DNA of 64,000 nucleotides from Chrysomallon squamiferum (GCA_012295275.1 CM022677.1:25706602-25770601); one strand, 5' to 3'. Positions 36,494 to 50,326 are shown, numbered from the stretch's first letter. A program made the numbers and translations. The notes: generated from the sequence alone by a model not told the origin.

Positions 36494-36685
36494 TTTTACA
36501 TGATTCTGTGGTGTTACAGGATTCATATTCTGTTTCGTTAGAATTCCCTATGCATAGTTTTACTTTGGTTGCAGTCTCTAGCAGTGCCTTACATGTCCGA
36601 ATTTTCCATACAACTGCTGTGCCAAAGCCACATGTGTTACTACACTTATCACTTTGTTTTGTCCATTCATTCCATTCACCAGAAA
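36494..36685 (-). CDS. TSP1 exon J (U4)
   Basis: 192 nt, intact TSP1. Minor substitutions relative to U1, in the stretch after RTCKAL. Confidence 0.87.
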
Positions 36686-36855
36686 CTTACACGAAGAAAA
36701 TAAAAAATAAGGGAGAAGAAACTTAGTATATAAACATGTTACTATTGACTAATATTTGAAGAATTAACTTGTATAAACGGATTAAATTATTTTCTTCAAA
36801 AACAAATGTTGTAAATATTCATTTAGATCATAAACTAGAATGCGTCTTTACTTAC

Positions 36856-37004
36856 CAGCGGAGCATACCAGTTTATACTCTGATGATTTATTTTCCACGT
36901 CTTTCTTAATTTTATCTCCGATTAAAGATCTACATGTTTCATTCTTCTCGATGGAATGAGCAGCTTCTTTGAAACACGTTGTTGATAAATTGATCATCTT
37001 TGTT
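36856..37004 (-). CDS. Six-Cys domain exon I (U4)
   Basis: 149 nt, intact; FKEAAHS replaces FKDAGHS of other copies. Confidence 0.8.
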
Positions 37005-37402
37005 CTACAACAATTACAGTTTTGTAAAGGAAAAATGTAAATGAATCAATAAATATGTTAATAAATACATAAATTATAAAATAAATACTAATAATAACAA
37101 CATCAACTACAACGAAAACAAAAATGAACAAAAACCGTAATAACAATAATTATAATAATCTAAAGATATCTTTCTTCCATACATATTTAAAAAAAAACAT
37201 TCATAGAAATATCGACATGCTGATTCCTAGTGTCCTAGGTGAGTACATCTGTACAGAAATATGCATAAACTCAGGCTTCAATCTCTAGACACATCAATAT
37301 ATATATGTATATAATTCTATGCGTATTGACTTGTGTGTGTGTGTGTGTTTGTGTGTGTGTGCGTGTGTGTTTCTGCATGAAAAGGTATCGAAGTATACTT
37401 AC

Positions 37403-37565
37403 GTGCAGTACTTTTTTCTGAACGATAGAACATTTTCTCCTTTCGGAATAGATCCTTTTTGACCTCGAGATAGCATAATCGCCATCGATTCTTTTGTGTG
37501 ACCAGTACGATTTAAACATCTGGCTAAGTTCGATTGATATATTGCATTGCATAACTTTTCTTTGT
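37403..37565 (-). CDS. Six-Cys domain exon H (U4)
   Basis: 163 nt, intact, NAIYQSN variant. Phase 1 to phase 2. Confidence 0.8.
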
Positions 37566-37857
37566 CTGAAAGGTAATATACAGTAAGCATAGGTTATTGT
37601 TTTCGCAGTGATGATACTTTTCTTATTTTTCATTTGCTGTTTACATATCACAATGCAATATTTGCATTTCGTTAATTCTATCTAGACGGTGTGCTATTTA
37701 AATTTCTGTCATTATAATACATTTATACCTTGTTTACAACTAAGACAATTGATCTAAGTTAATACCTGATACAATTATTATTACAGATGATTCTGAAATT
37801 CAAATATAGCTTTATTATTGTCCTGCACTATATTATTATCATCATCATCATCATCAG

Positions 37858-37970
37858 GATTATTACTATTACTATTATTATTATTAATATTATTATGATT
37901 ATTATTATTACTATTATTACTATTATAATTATTATTATTAATATTATTATTATTATTATTATTAGTAATA
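37858..37970 (+). repeat. (ATT)n microsatellite, U4
   Basis: Imperfect ATT run in the S1-to-H intron. Confidence 0.85.
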
Positions 37971-38598
37971 TTCCTGCGATAGTTGCCATAATTGAAATTG
38001 TTATTGTTTTATCTTAAGTGATATCCCATTTCATGAATGAAAATAAAATTAAAATATCCATTTTATTAATAATGTCTCGGTTATTATTTATACGGTGATG
38101 ATATCTTTGCTATTTCTGTTCAGAACACGATTGCACTTTTGTAAATAATGATGGCGTGTTTATTGAGTCTTTATCTATTTGTATATCTAGAACACTTTAC
38201 ATTCTCTTAGTTCTTAGAAGATAATACTTTTAAGATTATTCCTATTATTTGTTGAATGCACGGCTGTATTAGGATAGACATATATGAAGAAAGAAATATA
38301 TATATATATATATCTTTAAAAGATTGATATTTTGAATTCAGCTTTTCGTAATAGTATTAGAAAATTTAATGATAACTCCTGATACATTTGTATGTTCGAC
38401 AGGGACTATTCACAGAGAAATATTTTGCATATGATATGCTCAATCACAGAAGGAATAAAAGAATACAGAGATGAAGAAATTAGAAAAAGAGATGACCAGA
38501 TAACAGAACGGGAAAAAAAAACAGAGAAGTGGAAATCTTTGGCGTAAAAATGCACATTTAAAAAGTAAGGACATAATTTATATATGTCTTAAACTTAC

Positions 38599-38634
38599 CT
38601 TCTTTATCTTTCACCTTTGGTGGAACTTCTGCAC
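38599..38634 (-). CDS. Linker microexon S1 (U4)
   Basis: 36 nt, GAEVPPKVKDKE, silent change only relative to U1. Confidence 0.68.
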
Positions 38635-38780
38635 CTGAAAAAAGTAATATTAACATCTGCTTATCTCAGTTTCTGTGATGCATCTCTATATTTGTAGATA
38701 TGAATGAATCTCTGAATTTTTATATCCGTAACCATCAGAGATTGAAATTTCTTTCTATACTAATTTCTCTATCTCTGTAC

Positions 38781-38893
<113 letters not shown>

Positions 38894-39090
38894 CACTCTC
38901 GCCATTTCTCTCTATCGCTATCTATCTCTCTATCTAGCTCTCTATCTCTCTTTCTGTGAAGTGTTTATTTACATTATAAAATCCCTGTAAACTTTTGACT
39001 GTCAATTTAATTAAATATCTCAATAGGTGAATTTTGTCATATGCCATAAACTGGTGTATACAAATCCTATCAAGATATGTTTACTCTTAC

Positions 39091-39417
39091 TTGTATTTTC
39101 CTTCACGTACAGTATTCTGCTTACTGCGTTTCCAACTTCACATCTATACATTAACACTTCGGTCGACACCTTCGGTATTGTCAAACTGTAGACATGCATA
39201 TCTTCAGTAATTTCCTCACACCGACAATAATATCCCATTTCTATAGGATTTCCTTTACAGGATTGCGTAACTTCACAAACGGAGCTGAACTTTTTCTCAG
39301 AATATTGTTGAAAAACTAAAGATGATGATATATATGAAGCTGGAGAGGCATTACAGAACAGTACGTACTGTTTACCTAAAACTGGACCACCTGATCCACT
39401 TATTTTCACAGATAATA
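39091..39417 (-). CDS. Ig-like exon G (U4)
   Basis: 327 nt, intact, same domain as G in U1 (YVLFC to MYRC). Confidence 0.87.
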
Positions 39418-39713
39418 CTGAAATTTCAAATTATAGTTGCATTAATTTCATTTTGTTGTATTTGTTTCTTTCTTTATGTATGTATGCCTTACCTAAGTAC
39501 AATATTGTTTTAATTATATATATATTTTCATTTTATTTCATTTGCTTTTTTCTTTAATCGACAATGCCAAATATTATGTTGGTACTTTCGATTTATCTCA
39601 TATTTAAAATGATAATCACGATGGAAAAGTATATATTCATATACACATAGATAAATATATTGATTATATTCTTTATTGTTGTCTCTATTGATGTTGATTT
39701 TTGATTCTGTTAC

Positions 39714-40039
39714 CTCTCTTGATAACATTCAGTATCCTGCTCGTTGTCTGTCCCAATATACATCTCAGTTTACTGACATCTTTTTTCCTGGCTTGGGTTA
39801 TTGACATTTTGTAAACTCGTGTGTTTCCAGTGGTGTTTGTACATTTGCACTCATGACTAGCTAGTGCAGACTTCTGTTTACACGATGGTAGAACCGTACA
39901 AACAGTTTGAAATCGTGTGCCCACTCCGACTTGAAAGACTAGTGGCGATGCTATAGATGATGCAGGAGAAGCAGAACAGAATAACACGTAGTCAGTTCCA
40001 AAATGGTACTGCTCGCTCCACTAATTTTCAGTGATAATC
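39714..40039 (-). CDS. Ig-like exon F (U4), frameshifted
   Basis: 326 nt: one A missing near 40000 (plus strand ccaaaatgg rather than ccaaaaatgg), shifting the frame before YVLFC. The rest of the domain is otherwise intact. Confidence 0.8.
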
Positions 40040-40292
40040 CTGAAAATTCAAATAAACGTGTTTTACCTCTACTAGATTATTTATGCATGGAACTTAGCAT
40101 GTAGCTTTGAAGCTTCTTCTTCCTTAACTTTATTCCTCTTTCGGTATACACTATGGACATTTTGTGAGGTTTCATAGTTTAAACAGATGCCGTACATCGA
40201 ACGTTGCCTATTCATTTTTATATTTGTGTTTGAGTACCCTATTTTTTTTCTATGGTGTGATTTAACAGGAAAAGAGAGTGCTTGCATATTAC

Positions 40293-40620
40293 CTTTCTCC
40301 TTAATATTCACGACGAGGCTAATATGGCTTCCAGTTAGACACCTCCATTTACTAATATCTTCTTTCGTTATATGTTCAATTGTTAGACTATAAACTATTG
40401 TATCTCCAGTGTTGTTCTCACATTTACAGTGATGATCAGAAACACCAAGCTCTTCTTGACAAGATTTAAGAACCTTACAAACTGAACTGAAGCCTTGTCC
40501 AAAATCTCTTTCAAAAAGCCAAAGGTAATGATATTAGAGAAGAGGGAGACGCTGTACAGAACAATACATACTTCGCTCCTAACATAGCAGCACCTGATGT
40601 TTTGATTTCAACTGACAGTC
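40293..40620 (-). CDS. Ig-like exon E (U4), frameshifted
   Basis: 328 nt: one extra A near 40515 (five rather than four), the same site as in U1, shifting the frame inside LPLAFER. Shared with U1, so it is either an inherited lesion or a recurrent homopolymer error. Confidence 0.82.
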
Positions 40621-40746
40621 CTGCAGATGTAAATTTCATTTAAAGTTAAAGTATCCTGATATTGTAGTATCTATTTTCTTCGCATCTTATTTAAGAAAAT
40701 ATCTAAGAGGATTACAAAACATACTCCTTTCCAACATATCTATATC

Positions 40747-40747
<1 letters not shown>

Positions 40748-40810
<63 letters not shown>
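40748..40810. repeat. (AT)n microsatellite, U4
   Basis: AT run in the S2-to-E intron. Confidence 0.9.
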
Positions 40811-40813
<3 letters not shown>

Positions 40814-41068
40814 GCACACTTGATCACCATAGATAAAAATATATTTTTAGCTCTCAATCAACCGCAATAATAATAATAATAATAAAAAAAAAAGAAGATG
40901 AAGGAGAAGAAGAATTATAATAATTACAATGATAACTATTGTATTTATACAAGTAATAAATGACCAGTAGAAGATCAGATACAAAACTTTAGAGAAAATA
41001 TTTATGAAACAAGACAGACACCTATGTAGATATTGCTAATGGTTATTATTTCCGTCTCAAAGTTTTAC

Positions 41069-41095
41069 CTTTTCCCTTTCCTGGAACTTTTGAAC
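41069..41095 (-). CDS. Linker microexon S2 (U4)
   Basis: 27 nt, GSKVPGKGK, identical to U1. Confidence 0.6.
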
Positions 41096-41172
41096 CTGCC
41101 AAAATCAAGTAAAATTAATCTTATTCCAACATTTTTTTTTCATCTTTCTTTTTATTTTTTTTTTCACAGTAC

Positions 41173-41173
<1 letters not shown>

Positions 41174-41246
<73 letters not shown>
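41174..41246 (+). repeat. (CT)n microsatellite, U4 second
   Basis: CT run upstream of the S2 acceptor. Confidence 0.95.
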
Positions 41247-41251
<5 letters not shown>

Positions 41252-41831
41252 ACTGTCTGTCTGTGTGTACGGATGATGCATTTATTTTACTAGATATTTA
41301 TGCGAGTATATTAAATACCAGCTATCATCATACACGAAGAAAGAAAAACAGTTCGTTGTTGTTATTTTTGACCAACCTTTATCTTTTTTTCTTTCCTGGA
41401 TCTAAGGTTTCTGACAATATCAAATAAAATTAGCAATCTATATATCAATGTCTCTGTGTAGTTATCTATCTAACTATGTATCTAATCTATCTATCTAACT
41501 ATCTGTGTATGTATCTGTTTCTACATCCATATATCTATTTATTTGCCTGCCTTGCTACCTACTTATCTGTAAATGTGTACGAGTGTGTATATAATCTGGT
41601 AATTTACATATCTGAACATTTAATAGCTGTTTTTTCCTTTCGTTGATTCGTTTTTTAGCTATTGATAAAATTCACAATCCTAATGATAGTGGATCTGACA
41701 AAGAAAGGCGTATTTAATTTCGTAAATGTTAATAGAGTTACAGAAGCTGAACGAAGAAATTAGATAGAGGTACAGAGAACAGAGGTATAACGATGAAAAC
41801 ATGTATTCACTAATGTATATTTTTGTTTAAC

Positions 41832-41864
41832 CTGTATCTGTGATATTTCCAGGAACTTCTGCAC
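41832..41864 (-). CDS. Linker microexon S3 (U4)
   Basis: 33 nt, GAEVPGNITDT. Confidence 0.63.
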
Positions 41865-42295
41865 CTAGAAAAACAATAATATTAATAATTTACCTCCAGT
41901 GACTTTCTTATCTCTTTCTTACATCTTTTTTTATAGGAAAGTGCATGTGTATCTATTTTATCTGTGTATCTATACATTTTCCAATTTTATAGAGATTTCC
42001 TATTTATTTAATTCTTCCTTATATTCTCTGTCATGGGCGTTCGTCAGTAGTTTAATGCACCTATTTGTATGAATATTTACATTTAGGTTTGATTCCTTCT
42101 TATGTTCATAAGACACTGCATCCCCACGAACAAATAAATGTACTCGTACATACTAGTCCGGATGAACGAAAATAGGTACAAATGTACGAAGAAAACAGAG
42201 AAACGAAGGCTTCGCCATAATACTCCTTTTTATCAGTTTTATTTTTTATTTTTCTATTTTTACTTTACTACTAACTTGACCTCATTTTTACTTAC

Positions 42296-42488
42296 TTTTA
42301 CATGATTCTGTGGTGTTACAGGATTCATATTCTGTTTCGTTAGAATTCCCTATGCACAGTTTTAGTTTTGGTTGCAGTCTCTGGCAGTGCCTTACATGTC
42401 CGAATTTTCCATACAACAGCTGTGCCAAAGCCACATGTGTTACTACACTTATCACTTTGTTTTTTCCATTCATTCCATTCACCAGAAA
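42296..42488 (-). CDS. TSP1 exon J (U5), frameshifted
   Basis: 193 nt: one extra base near 42366 (plus strand ttttagttttgg rather than ttttattttgg) shifts the frame after RTC. The first half, with WNEW and CSNTCG, is in frame. Confidence 0.8.
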
Positions 42489-42621
42489 CTTACACGAAGA
42501 AAATAAAAAATAAGGGAGAAGAAACTTAGTATATAAACATGTTACAATTGACTAATATTTGAAGAAAAAAAATGTTGTAAATATTCATTTAGATCATAAA
42601 CTAGAATGAGTCTTTACTTAC

Positions 42622-42770
42622 CAGCGGAGCATACCAGTTTATACTCTGATGATTTATTTTCCACGTCTTTCTTAATTTTATCTCCGATTAAAGATCTACA
42701 TGTTTCATTCTTCTCGATGGAATGACCAGCATCTTTGAAACACGTTGTTGATAAATTGATCATCTTTGTT
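42622..42770 (-). CDS. Six-Cys domain exon I (U5)
   Basis: 149 nt, intact, as U1. Confidence 0.8.
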
Positions 42771-43166
42771 CTACAACAATTACAGTTTTGTAAAGGAAAA
42801 AAGTAAATGAATCAATAAATATGTTAATAAATACATAAATTATAAAATATATACTAATAATAACAACATCAACTACAACGAAAACAAAATGAACAAAACC
42901 GTAATAACAATAATTATAATAATCTAAAGATATCTTTCTTCCATACATATTTAAAAAAAAACATTCATAGAAATATCAACATGTTGATTCCTAGTGTCCT
43001 AGGTGAGTACATCTGTACAGAAATATGCATAAACTCAGGCTTCAATCTCTAGACACATCAATATATATATGTAAATATATATGTGTGTGTGTGTGAGAGT
43101 GTGTGTGTTTGTGTTTGTTGTTGTGTGTGTGTGTTTCTGCATGAAAATGTATCGAAGTATACTTAC

Positions 43167-43329
43167 GTGCAGTACTTTTTTCTGAACGATAGAACATTTT
43201 CTCCTTTCGGAATAGATCCTTTTTGACCTCGAGATAGCATAATCGCCATCGATTCTTTTGTGTGACCAGTACGATTTAAACATCTGGCTAAGTTCGATTG
43301 ATATATTGCATTGCATAACTTTTCTTTGT
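43167..43329 (-). CDS. Six-Cys domain exon H (U5)
   Basis: 163 nt, intact, NAIYQSN variant. Confidence 0.8.
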
Positions 43330-43624
43330 CTGAAAGGTAATATACAGTAAGCATAGGTTATTGTTTTCGCAGTGATGATACCTTTCTTATTTTTTTTCAT
43401 TTGCTGCTTACGTATCACAATGCAATATCTGCATTTTGTTAATTCTGTTTAGACGGTGTTCTATTTAAATTTCTGTCATTATAATGCATTTATACCTTGT
43501 TTACAACTAAGACAATTGATCTAAGTTAATACCTGATACAATTATTATTACAGATGATTCTGAAATTCAAATATAGCTTTATTATTGTCCTGCACTATAT
43601 TATTATCATCATCATCATCATCAG

Positions 43625-43697
43625 GATTATTACTATTATCATTATTATGATTATTATTATTATTACAGTTATTATTATTATTACTATTATTATTATG

Positions 43698-43763
<66 letters not shown>

Positions 43764-43808
43764 TTTCTTCTTCTTCTTATTATTATTATAATTATTATTA
43801 GTATTATT
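43625..43808 (+). repeat. (ATT)n microsatellite, U5
   Basis: Long ATT block ending in a TTC-rich stretch. Confidence 0.9.
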
Positions 43809-44430
43809 CCTGCGATAGTTGCCATAATTGGAATTGTTATTGTTTGATCTTTAGTGATATCCCATTTCATGAATGAAAATAAAATTAAAATATCCATTTT
43901 ATTAATAATGTCTCGGTTATTATTTATTATTTAAAGATGATATCTTTGCTATTTCTGTTTAGACCACGATTGCACTTTTGTAAATAATGATGGCGTGTTT
44001 ATTGAGTCTTTATCTATTTGTATATCTAGAACACTTTACATTCTTTTAGTTCTTAGAAGATAATACTTTTAACGTTATTCTTATTATTTGTTGAATGCAC
44101 GGCTGTATTAGGATAGACATATATGAAGAAAGATATATATATATATCTTTAAAAGATTGATATTTGGAATTCAGCTTTTCGTAATAGTATTAGAAAATTT
44201 AATGATAATTCCTGATACATTTGTACGTTCGACAGGGACTATTCACAGAGAAATATTTTGCATATGATATGCTCAATCACAGAAGGAATAAAAGAAACAG
44301 AGATGAAGAAATTAGGAAAAGAGATGACCAGATAACAGAATGGGAAGAAAAAACAGAGAAGTGGAAATCTTTGGCGTAAAAATGCACATTTAAAAAGTAA
44401 GGACATAATTTATATGTGTCTTAAACTTAC

Positions 44431-44466
44431 CTTCTTTATCTTTCACCTTTGGTGGAACTTCTGCAC
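44431..44466 (-). CDS. Linker microexon S1 (U5)
   Basis: 36 nt, GAEVPPKVKDKE, borders intact. Confidence 0.68.
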
Positions 44467-44611
44467 CTGAAAAAAGTAATATTAACATCTGCTTATCTCA
44501 GTTTCTGTGATGCATCTCTATATTTGTAGATATGAATGAATCTCTGAATTTTTATATCCGTAACCATCAGAGATTGAAATTTCTTTCTATACTAATTTCT
44601 CTATCTCTGTA

Positions 44612-44722
<111 letters not shown>

Positions 44723-44917
44723 CTCTCGCCATTTCTCTCTATCGCTATCTATCTCTCTATCTAGCTCTCTATCTCTCTTTCTGTGAAGTGTTTATTTACA
44801 TTATAAAATCCCTGTAAACTTTTGACTGTCAATTTAATTAAATATCTCAATAGGTGAATTTTGTCATATGCCATAAACTGGTGTATACAAATCCTATCAA
44901 GATATGTTTACTCTTAC

Positions 44918-45244
44918 TTGTATTTTCCTTCACGTACAGTATTCTGCTTACTGCGTTTCCAACTTCACATCTATACATTAACACTTCGGTCGACACCTTC
45001 GGTATTGTCAAACTGTAGACATGCATATCTTCAGTAATTTCCTCACACCGACAATAATATCCCATTTCTATAGGATTTCCTTTACAGGATTGCGTAACTT
45101 CACAAACGGAGCTGAACTTTTTCTCAGAATATTGTTGAAAAACTAAAGATGATGATATATATGAAGCTGGAGAGGCATTACAGAACAGTACGTACTGTTT
45201 ACCTAAAACTGGACCACCTGATCCACTTATTTTCACAGATAATA
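44918..45244 (-). CDS. Ig-like exon G (U5)
   Basis: 327 nt, intact, same protein as U4 and U6 copies. Confidence 0.87.
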
Positions 45245-45540
45245 CTGAAATTTCAAATTATAGTTGCATTAATTTCATTTTGTTGTATTTGTTTCTTTCT
45301 TTATGTATGTATGCCTTACCTAAGTACAATATTGTTTTAATTATATATATATTTTCATTTTATTTCATTTGCTTTTTTCTTTAATCGACAATGCCAAATA
45401 TTATGTTGGTACTTTCGATTTATCTCATATTTAAAATGATAATCACGATGGAAAAGTATATATTCATATACACATAGATAAATATATTGATTATATTCTT
45501 TATTGTTGTCTCTATTGATGTTGATTTTTGATTCTGTTAC

Positions 45541-45949
45541 CTCTCTTGATAACATTCAGTATCCTGCTCGTTGTCTGTCCCAATATACATCTCAGTTTAC
45601 TGACATCTTTTTTCCTGGCTTGGGTTATTGACATTTTGTAAACTCGTGTGTTTCCAGTGGTGTTTGTACATTTGCACTCATGACTAGCTAGTGCAGACTT
45701 CTGTTTACACGATGGTAGAACCGTACAAACAGTTTGAAATCGNNNNNNNNNNNNNNNNNNNNNNNNNNNNNNNNNNNNNNNNNNNNNNNNNNNNNNNNNN
45801 NNNNNNNNNNNNNNNNNNNNNNNNNNNNNNNNNNNNNNNNNNNNNNNNNNNNNNNNNNNNNNNNNNNNNNNNNNNNNNNNNNNNNNNNNNNNNNNNNNNN
45901 NNNNNNNNNNNNNNNNNNNNNNNNNNNNNNNNNNNNNNNNNNGTTAATC
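45541..45949 (-). CDS. Ig-like exon F (U5), interrupted by gap
   Basis: 202 nt of the 3' part (to the gtaaca donor) and 7 nt of the 5' end are visible. From the 327-nt length of intact F copies, about 118 nt should be missing, so the 200-N gap is a placeholder length. Visible part is in frame. Confidence 0.75.
45743..45942. other. Assembly gap (200 N)
   Basis: Run of exactly 200 N inside Ig exon F of U5. This round number is typical of a scaffolding placeholder. Confidence 0.98.
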
Positions 45950-46199
45950 CTGAAAATTCAAATAAACGTGTTTTACCTCTACTAGATTATTTATGCATGG
46001 AACTTAGCATGTAGCTTTGAAGCTTCTTCTTCCTTAACTTTATTCCTCTTTCGGTATACACTATGGACATTTTGTGAGGTTTCATAGTTTAAACAGATGC
46101 CGTACATCGAACGTTGCCTATTCATTTTTATATTTGTGTTTGAGTACCCTATTTTTCTATGGTGTGATTTAACAGGAAAAGAGAGTGCTTGCATATTAC

Positions 46200-46526
46200 C
46201 TTTCTCCTTAATATTCACGACGAGGCTAATATGGCTTCCAGTTAGACACCTCCATTTACTAATATCTTCTTTCGTTATATGTTCAATTGTCAGACTATAA
46301 ACTATTGTATCTCCAGTGTTGTTCTCACATTTACAGTGATGATCAGAAACACCAAGCTCTTCTTGACAAGATTTAAGAACCTTACAAACTGAACTGAAGC
46401 CTTGTCCAAAATCTCTTTCAAAAGCCAAAGGTAATGATATTAGAGAAGAGGGAGACGCTGTACAGAACAATACATACTTCGCTCCTAACATAGCAGCACC
46501 TGATGTTTTGATTTCAACTGACAGTC
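46200..46526 (-). CDS. Ig-like exon E (U5)
   Basis: 327 nt, intact type-E Ig domain with CQEELGVSDHHC. Acceptor tgcag, donor gtaata. Confidence 0.88.
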
Positions 46527-46654
46527 CTGCAGATTTAAATTTCATTTAAAGTTAAAGTATCCTCATACTGTAGTATCTATTTTCTTCGCACCTTATTTAA
46601 GAAAATATCTAAGAGGATTACAAAACATACTCCTTTCCAACATATCTATATCTA

Positions 46655-46712
<58 letters not shown>
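46655..46712. repeat. (AT)n microsatellite, U5
   Basis: AT run in the S2-to-E intron. Confidence 0.9.
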
Positions 46713-46716
<4 letters not shown>

Positions 46717-46970
46717 GCACACTTGATCACCATAGATAAAAATGTATATTTAGCTCTCAATCAACCGCAATAATAATAATAATAATAAAGAAAAAGAAGA
46801 TGAAGGAGAAGAAGAATTATAATAATTACAATGATAACTATTGTATTTATACAAGTAATAAATGACCAGTAGAAGATCAGATACAAAACTTTAGAGAAAA
46901 TATTTATGAAACAAGACAGACACCTATGTAGATATTGCTAATGGTTATTATTTCCGTCTCAAAGTTTTAC

Positions 46971-46997
46971 CTTTTCCCTTTCCTGGAACTTTTGAAC
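46971..46997 (-). CDS. Linker microexon S2 (U5)
   Basis: 27 nt, GSKVPGKGK. Confidence 0.6.
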
Positions 46998-47071
46998 CTG
47001 CCAAAATCAAGTAAAATTAATCTTATTCCAACATTTTTTTATCTTTCTTTTTATTTTTATTTCACAGTACG

Positions 47072-47143
<72 letters not shown>
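47072..47143 (+). repeat. (CT)n microsatellite, U5 second
   Basis: CT run with one CC interruption. Confidence 0.95.
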
Positions 47144-47147
<4 letters not shown>

Positions 47148-47728
47148 GTCTGTCTGTGTGTACGGATGATGCATTTATTTTACTAGATATTTATGCGAGT
47201 ATATTAAATACCAGCTATCATCATACACGAAGAAAGAAAAACAGTTCGTTGTTGTTATTTTTTTGACCAACCTTTATCTTTTTTCTTCTTTCCTGGATCT
47301 AAGGTTTCTGACAATATCAAATAAAATTAGCAATCTATATATCAATGTCTCTGTGTAGTTATCTATCTAACTATGTATCTAATCTATCTATCTAACTATC
47401 TGTGTATGTATCTGTTTCTACATCCATATATCTATTTATTTGCCTGCCTTGCTACCTACTTATCTGTAAATGTGTACGAGTGTGTATATAATCTGGTAAT
47501 TTACATATCTGAACATTTAATAGCTGTTTTTTCCTTTCGTTGATTCGTTTTTTAGCTATTGATAAAATTCACAATCCTAATGATAGTGGATCTGACAAAG
47601 AAAGGCGTATTTAATTTCGTAAATGTTAATAGAGTTACAGAAGCTGAACGAAGAAATTAGATAGAGGTACAGAGAACAGAGGTATAACGATGAAAACATG
47701 TATTCACTAATCTATATTTTTGTTTAAC

Positions 47729-47761
47729 CTGTATCTGTGATATTTCCAGGAACTTCTGCAC
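47729..47761 (-). CDS. Linker microexon S3 (U5)
   Basis: 33 nt, GAEVPGNITDT. Confidence 0.63.
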
Positions 47762-48191
47762 CTAGAAAAACAATAATATTAATAATTTACCTCCAGTGAC
47801 TTTCTTATCTCTTTCTTACATCATTTTTATAGGAAAGTGCATGTGTATCTATTTTATCTGTGTATCTACACATTTTCCAATTTTATAGAGATTTCCTATT
47901 TATTTAAATCTTCCTTATATTCTCTGTCATGGGCGTTCGTCAGTAGTTTAATGCACCTATTTGTATGAATATTTACATTTAGGTTTGATTCCTTCTTATG
48001 TTCATAAGACACTGCATCCCCACGAACAAATAAATGTACTCGTACATACTAGTCCGGATGAACGAAAATAGGTACAAATGTACGAAGAAAACAGAGAAAC
48101 GAAGGCTTCGCCATGATACTCCTTTTTATCAGTTTTATTTTTTATTTTTCTATTTTTACTTTACTACTAACTTGACCTCATTTTTACTTAC

Positions 48192-48383
48192 TTTTACATG
48201 ATTCTGTGGTGTTACAGGATTCATATTCTGTTTCGTTAGAATTCCCTATGCACAGTTTTAGTTTGGTTGCAGTCTCTGGCAGTGCCTTACATGTCCGAAT
48301 TTTCCATACAACAGCTGTGCCAAAGCCACATGTGTTACTACACTTATCACTTTGTTTTTTCCATTCATTCCATTCACCAGAAA
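48192..48383 (-). CDS. TSP1 exon J (U6)
   Basis: 192 nt, intact; W-K-K-Q-S replaces W-T-K-Q-S after WNE. Six cysteines. Confidence 0.87.
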
Positions 48384-48514
48384 CTTACACGAAGAAAATA
48401 AAAAATAAGGGAGAAGAAACTTAGTATATAAACATGTTACAATTGACTAATATTTGAAGAAAAAATGTTGTAAATATTCATTTAGATCATAAACTAGAAT
48501 GAGTCTTTACTTAC

Positions 48515-48663
48515 CAGCGGAGCATACCAGTTTATACTCTGATGATTTATTTTCCACGTCTTTCTTAATTTTATCTCCGATTAAAGATCTACATGTTTCA
48601 TTCTTCTCGATGGAATGACCAGCATCTTTGAAACACGTTGTTGATAAATTGATCATCTTTGTT
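48515..48663 (-). CDS. Six-Cys domain exon I (U6)
   Basis: 149 nt, intact. Confidence 0.8.
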
Positions 48664-49061
48664 CTACAACAATTACAGTTTTGTAAAGGAAAAAAGTAAA
48701 TGAATCAATAAATATGTTAATAAATACATAAATTATAAAATATATACTAATAATAACAACATCAACTACAACGAAAACAAAAATGAACAAAAACCGTAAT
48801 AACAATAATTATAATAATCTAAAGATATCTTTCTTCCATACATATTTAAAAAAAAACATTCATAGAAATATCAACATGTTGATTCCTAGTGTCCTAGGTG
48901 AGTACATCTGTACAGAAATATGCATAAACTCAGGCTTCAATCTCTAGACACATCAATATATATATGTAAATATATATGTGTGTGTGTGTGAGAGTGTGTG
49001 TGTTTGTGTTTGTTGTTGTGTGTGCGTGTTTCTGCATGAAAATGTATCGAAGTATACTTAC

Positions 49062-49224
49062 GTGCAGTACTTTTTTCTGAACGATAGAACATTTTCTCCT
49101 TTCGGAATAGATCCTTTTTGACCTCGAGATAGCATAATCGCCATCGATTCTTTTGTGTGACCAGTACGATTTAAACATCTGGCTAAGTTCGATTGATATA
49201 TTGCATTGCATAACTTTTCTTTGT
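49062..49224 (-). CDS. Six-Cys domain exon H (U6)
   Basis: 163 nt, intact, NAIYQSN variant. Confidence 0.8.
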
Positions 49225-49510
49225 CTGAAAGGTAATATACAGTAAGCATAGGTTATTGTTTTCGCAGTGATGATACCTTTCTTATTTTTCATTTGCTGCT
49301 TACGTATCACAATGCAATATCTGCATTTTGTTAATTCTGTTTAGACGGTGTTCTATTTAAATTTCTGTCATTATAATGCATTTATACCTTGTTTACAACT
49401 AAGACAATTGATCTAAGTTAATACCTGATACAATTATTATTACAGATGATTCTGAAATTCAAATATAGCTTTATTATTGTCCTGCACTATATTATTATCA
49501 TCATCATCAT

Positions 49511-49589
49511 CATCAGGATTATTACTATTATCATTATTATGATTATTATTATTATTACAGTTATTATTATTATTACTATTATTATTATG

Positions 49590-49630
<41 letters not shown>

Positions 49631-49703
49631 GATTATTATTATTACTATTATTATTATTTTTCTTCTTCTTCTTATTATTATTATAATTATTATTAGTATT
49701 ATT
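49511..49703 (+). repeat. (ATT)n microsatellite, U6
   Basis: Imperfect ATT block, similar in layout to U5. Confidence 0.9.
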
Positions 49704-50326
49704 CCTGCGATAGTTGCCATAATTGGAATTGTTATTGTTTGATCTTTAGTGATATCCCATTTCATGAATGAAAATAAAATTAAAATATCCATTTTATTAA
49801 TAATGTCTCGGTTATTATTTATTATTTAAAGATGATATCTTTGCTATTTCTGTTTAGACCACGATTGCACTTTTGTAAATAATGATGGCGTGTTTATTGA
49901 GTCTTTATCTATTTGTATATCTAGAACACTTTACATTCTTTTAGTTCTTAGAAGATAATACTTTTAACGTTATTCTTATTATTTGTTGAATGCACGGCTG
50001 TATTAGGATAGACATATATGAAGAAAGATATATATATATATCTTTAAAAGATTGATATTTGGAATTCAGCTTTTCGTAATAGTATTAGAAAATTTAATGA
50101 TAATTCCTGATACATTTGTACGTTCGACAGGGACTATTCACAGAGAAATATTTTGCATATGATATGCTCAATCACAGAAGGAATAAAAGAATACAGAGAT
50201 GAAGAAATTAGGAAAAGAGATGACCAGATAACAGAATGGGAAGAAAAAACAGAGAAGTGGAAATCTTTGGCGTAAAAATGCACATTTAAAAAGTAAGGAC
50301 ATAATTTATATGTGTCTTAAACTTAC

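Noticed and set aside
45691-46014. Open frames running through the N gap
   Set aside because: They are artefacts of reading N as open codons.
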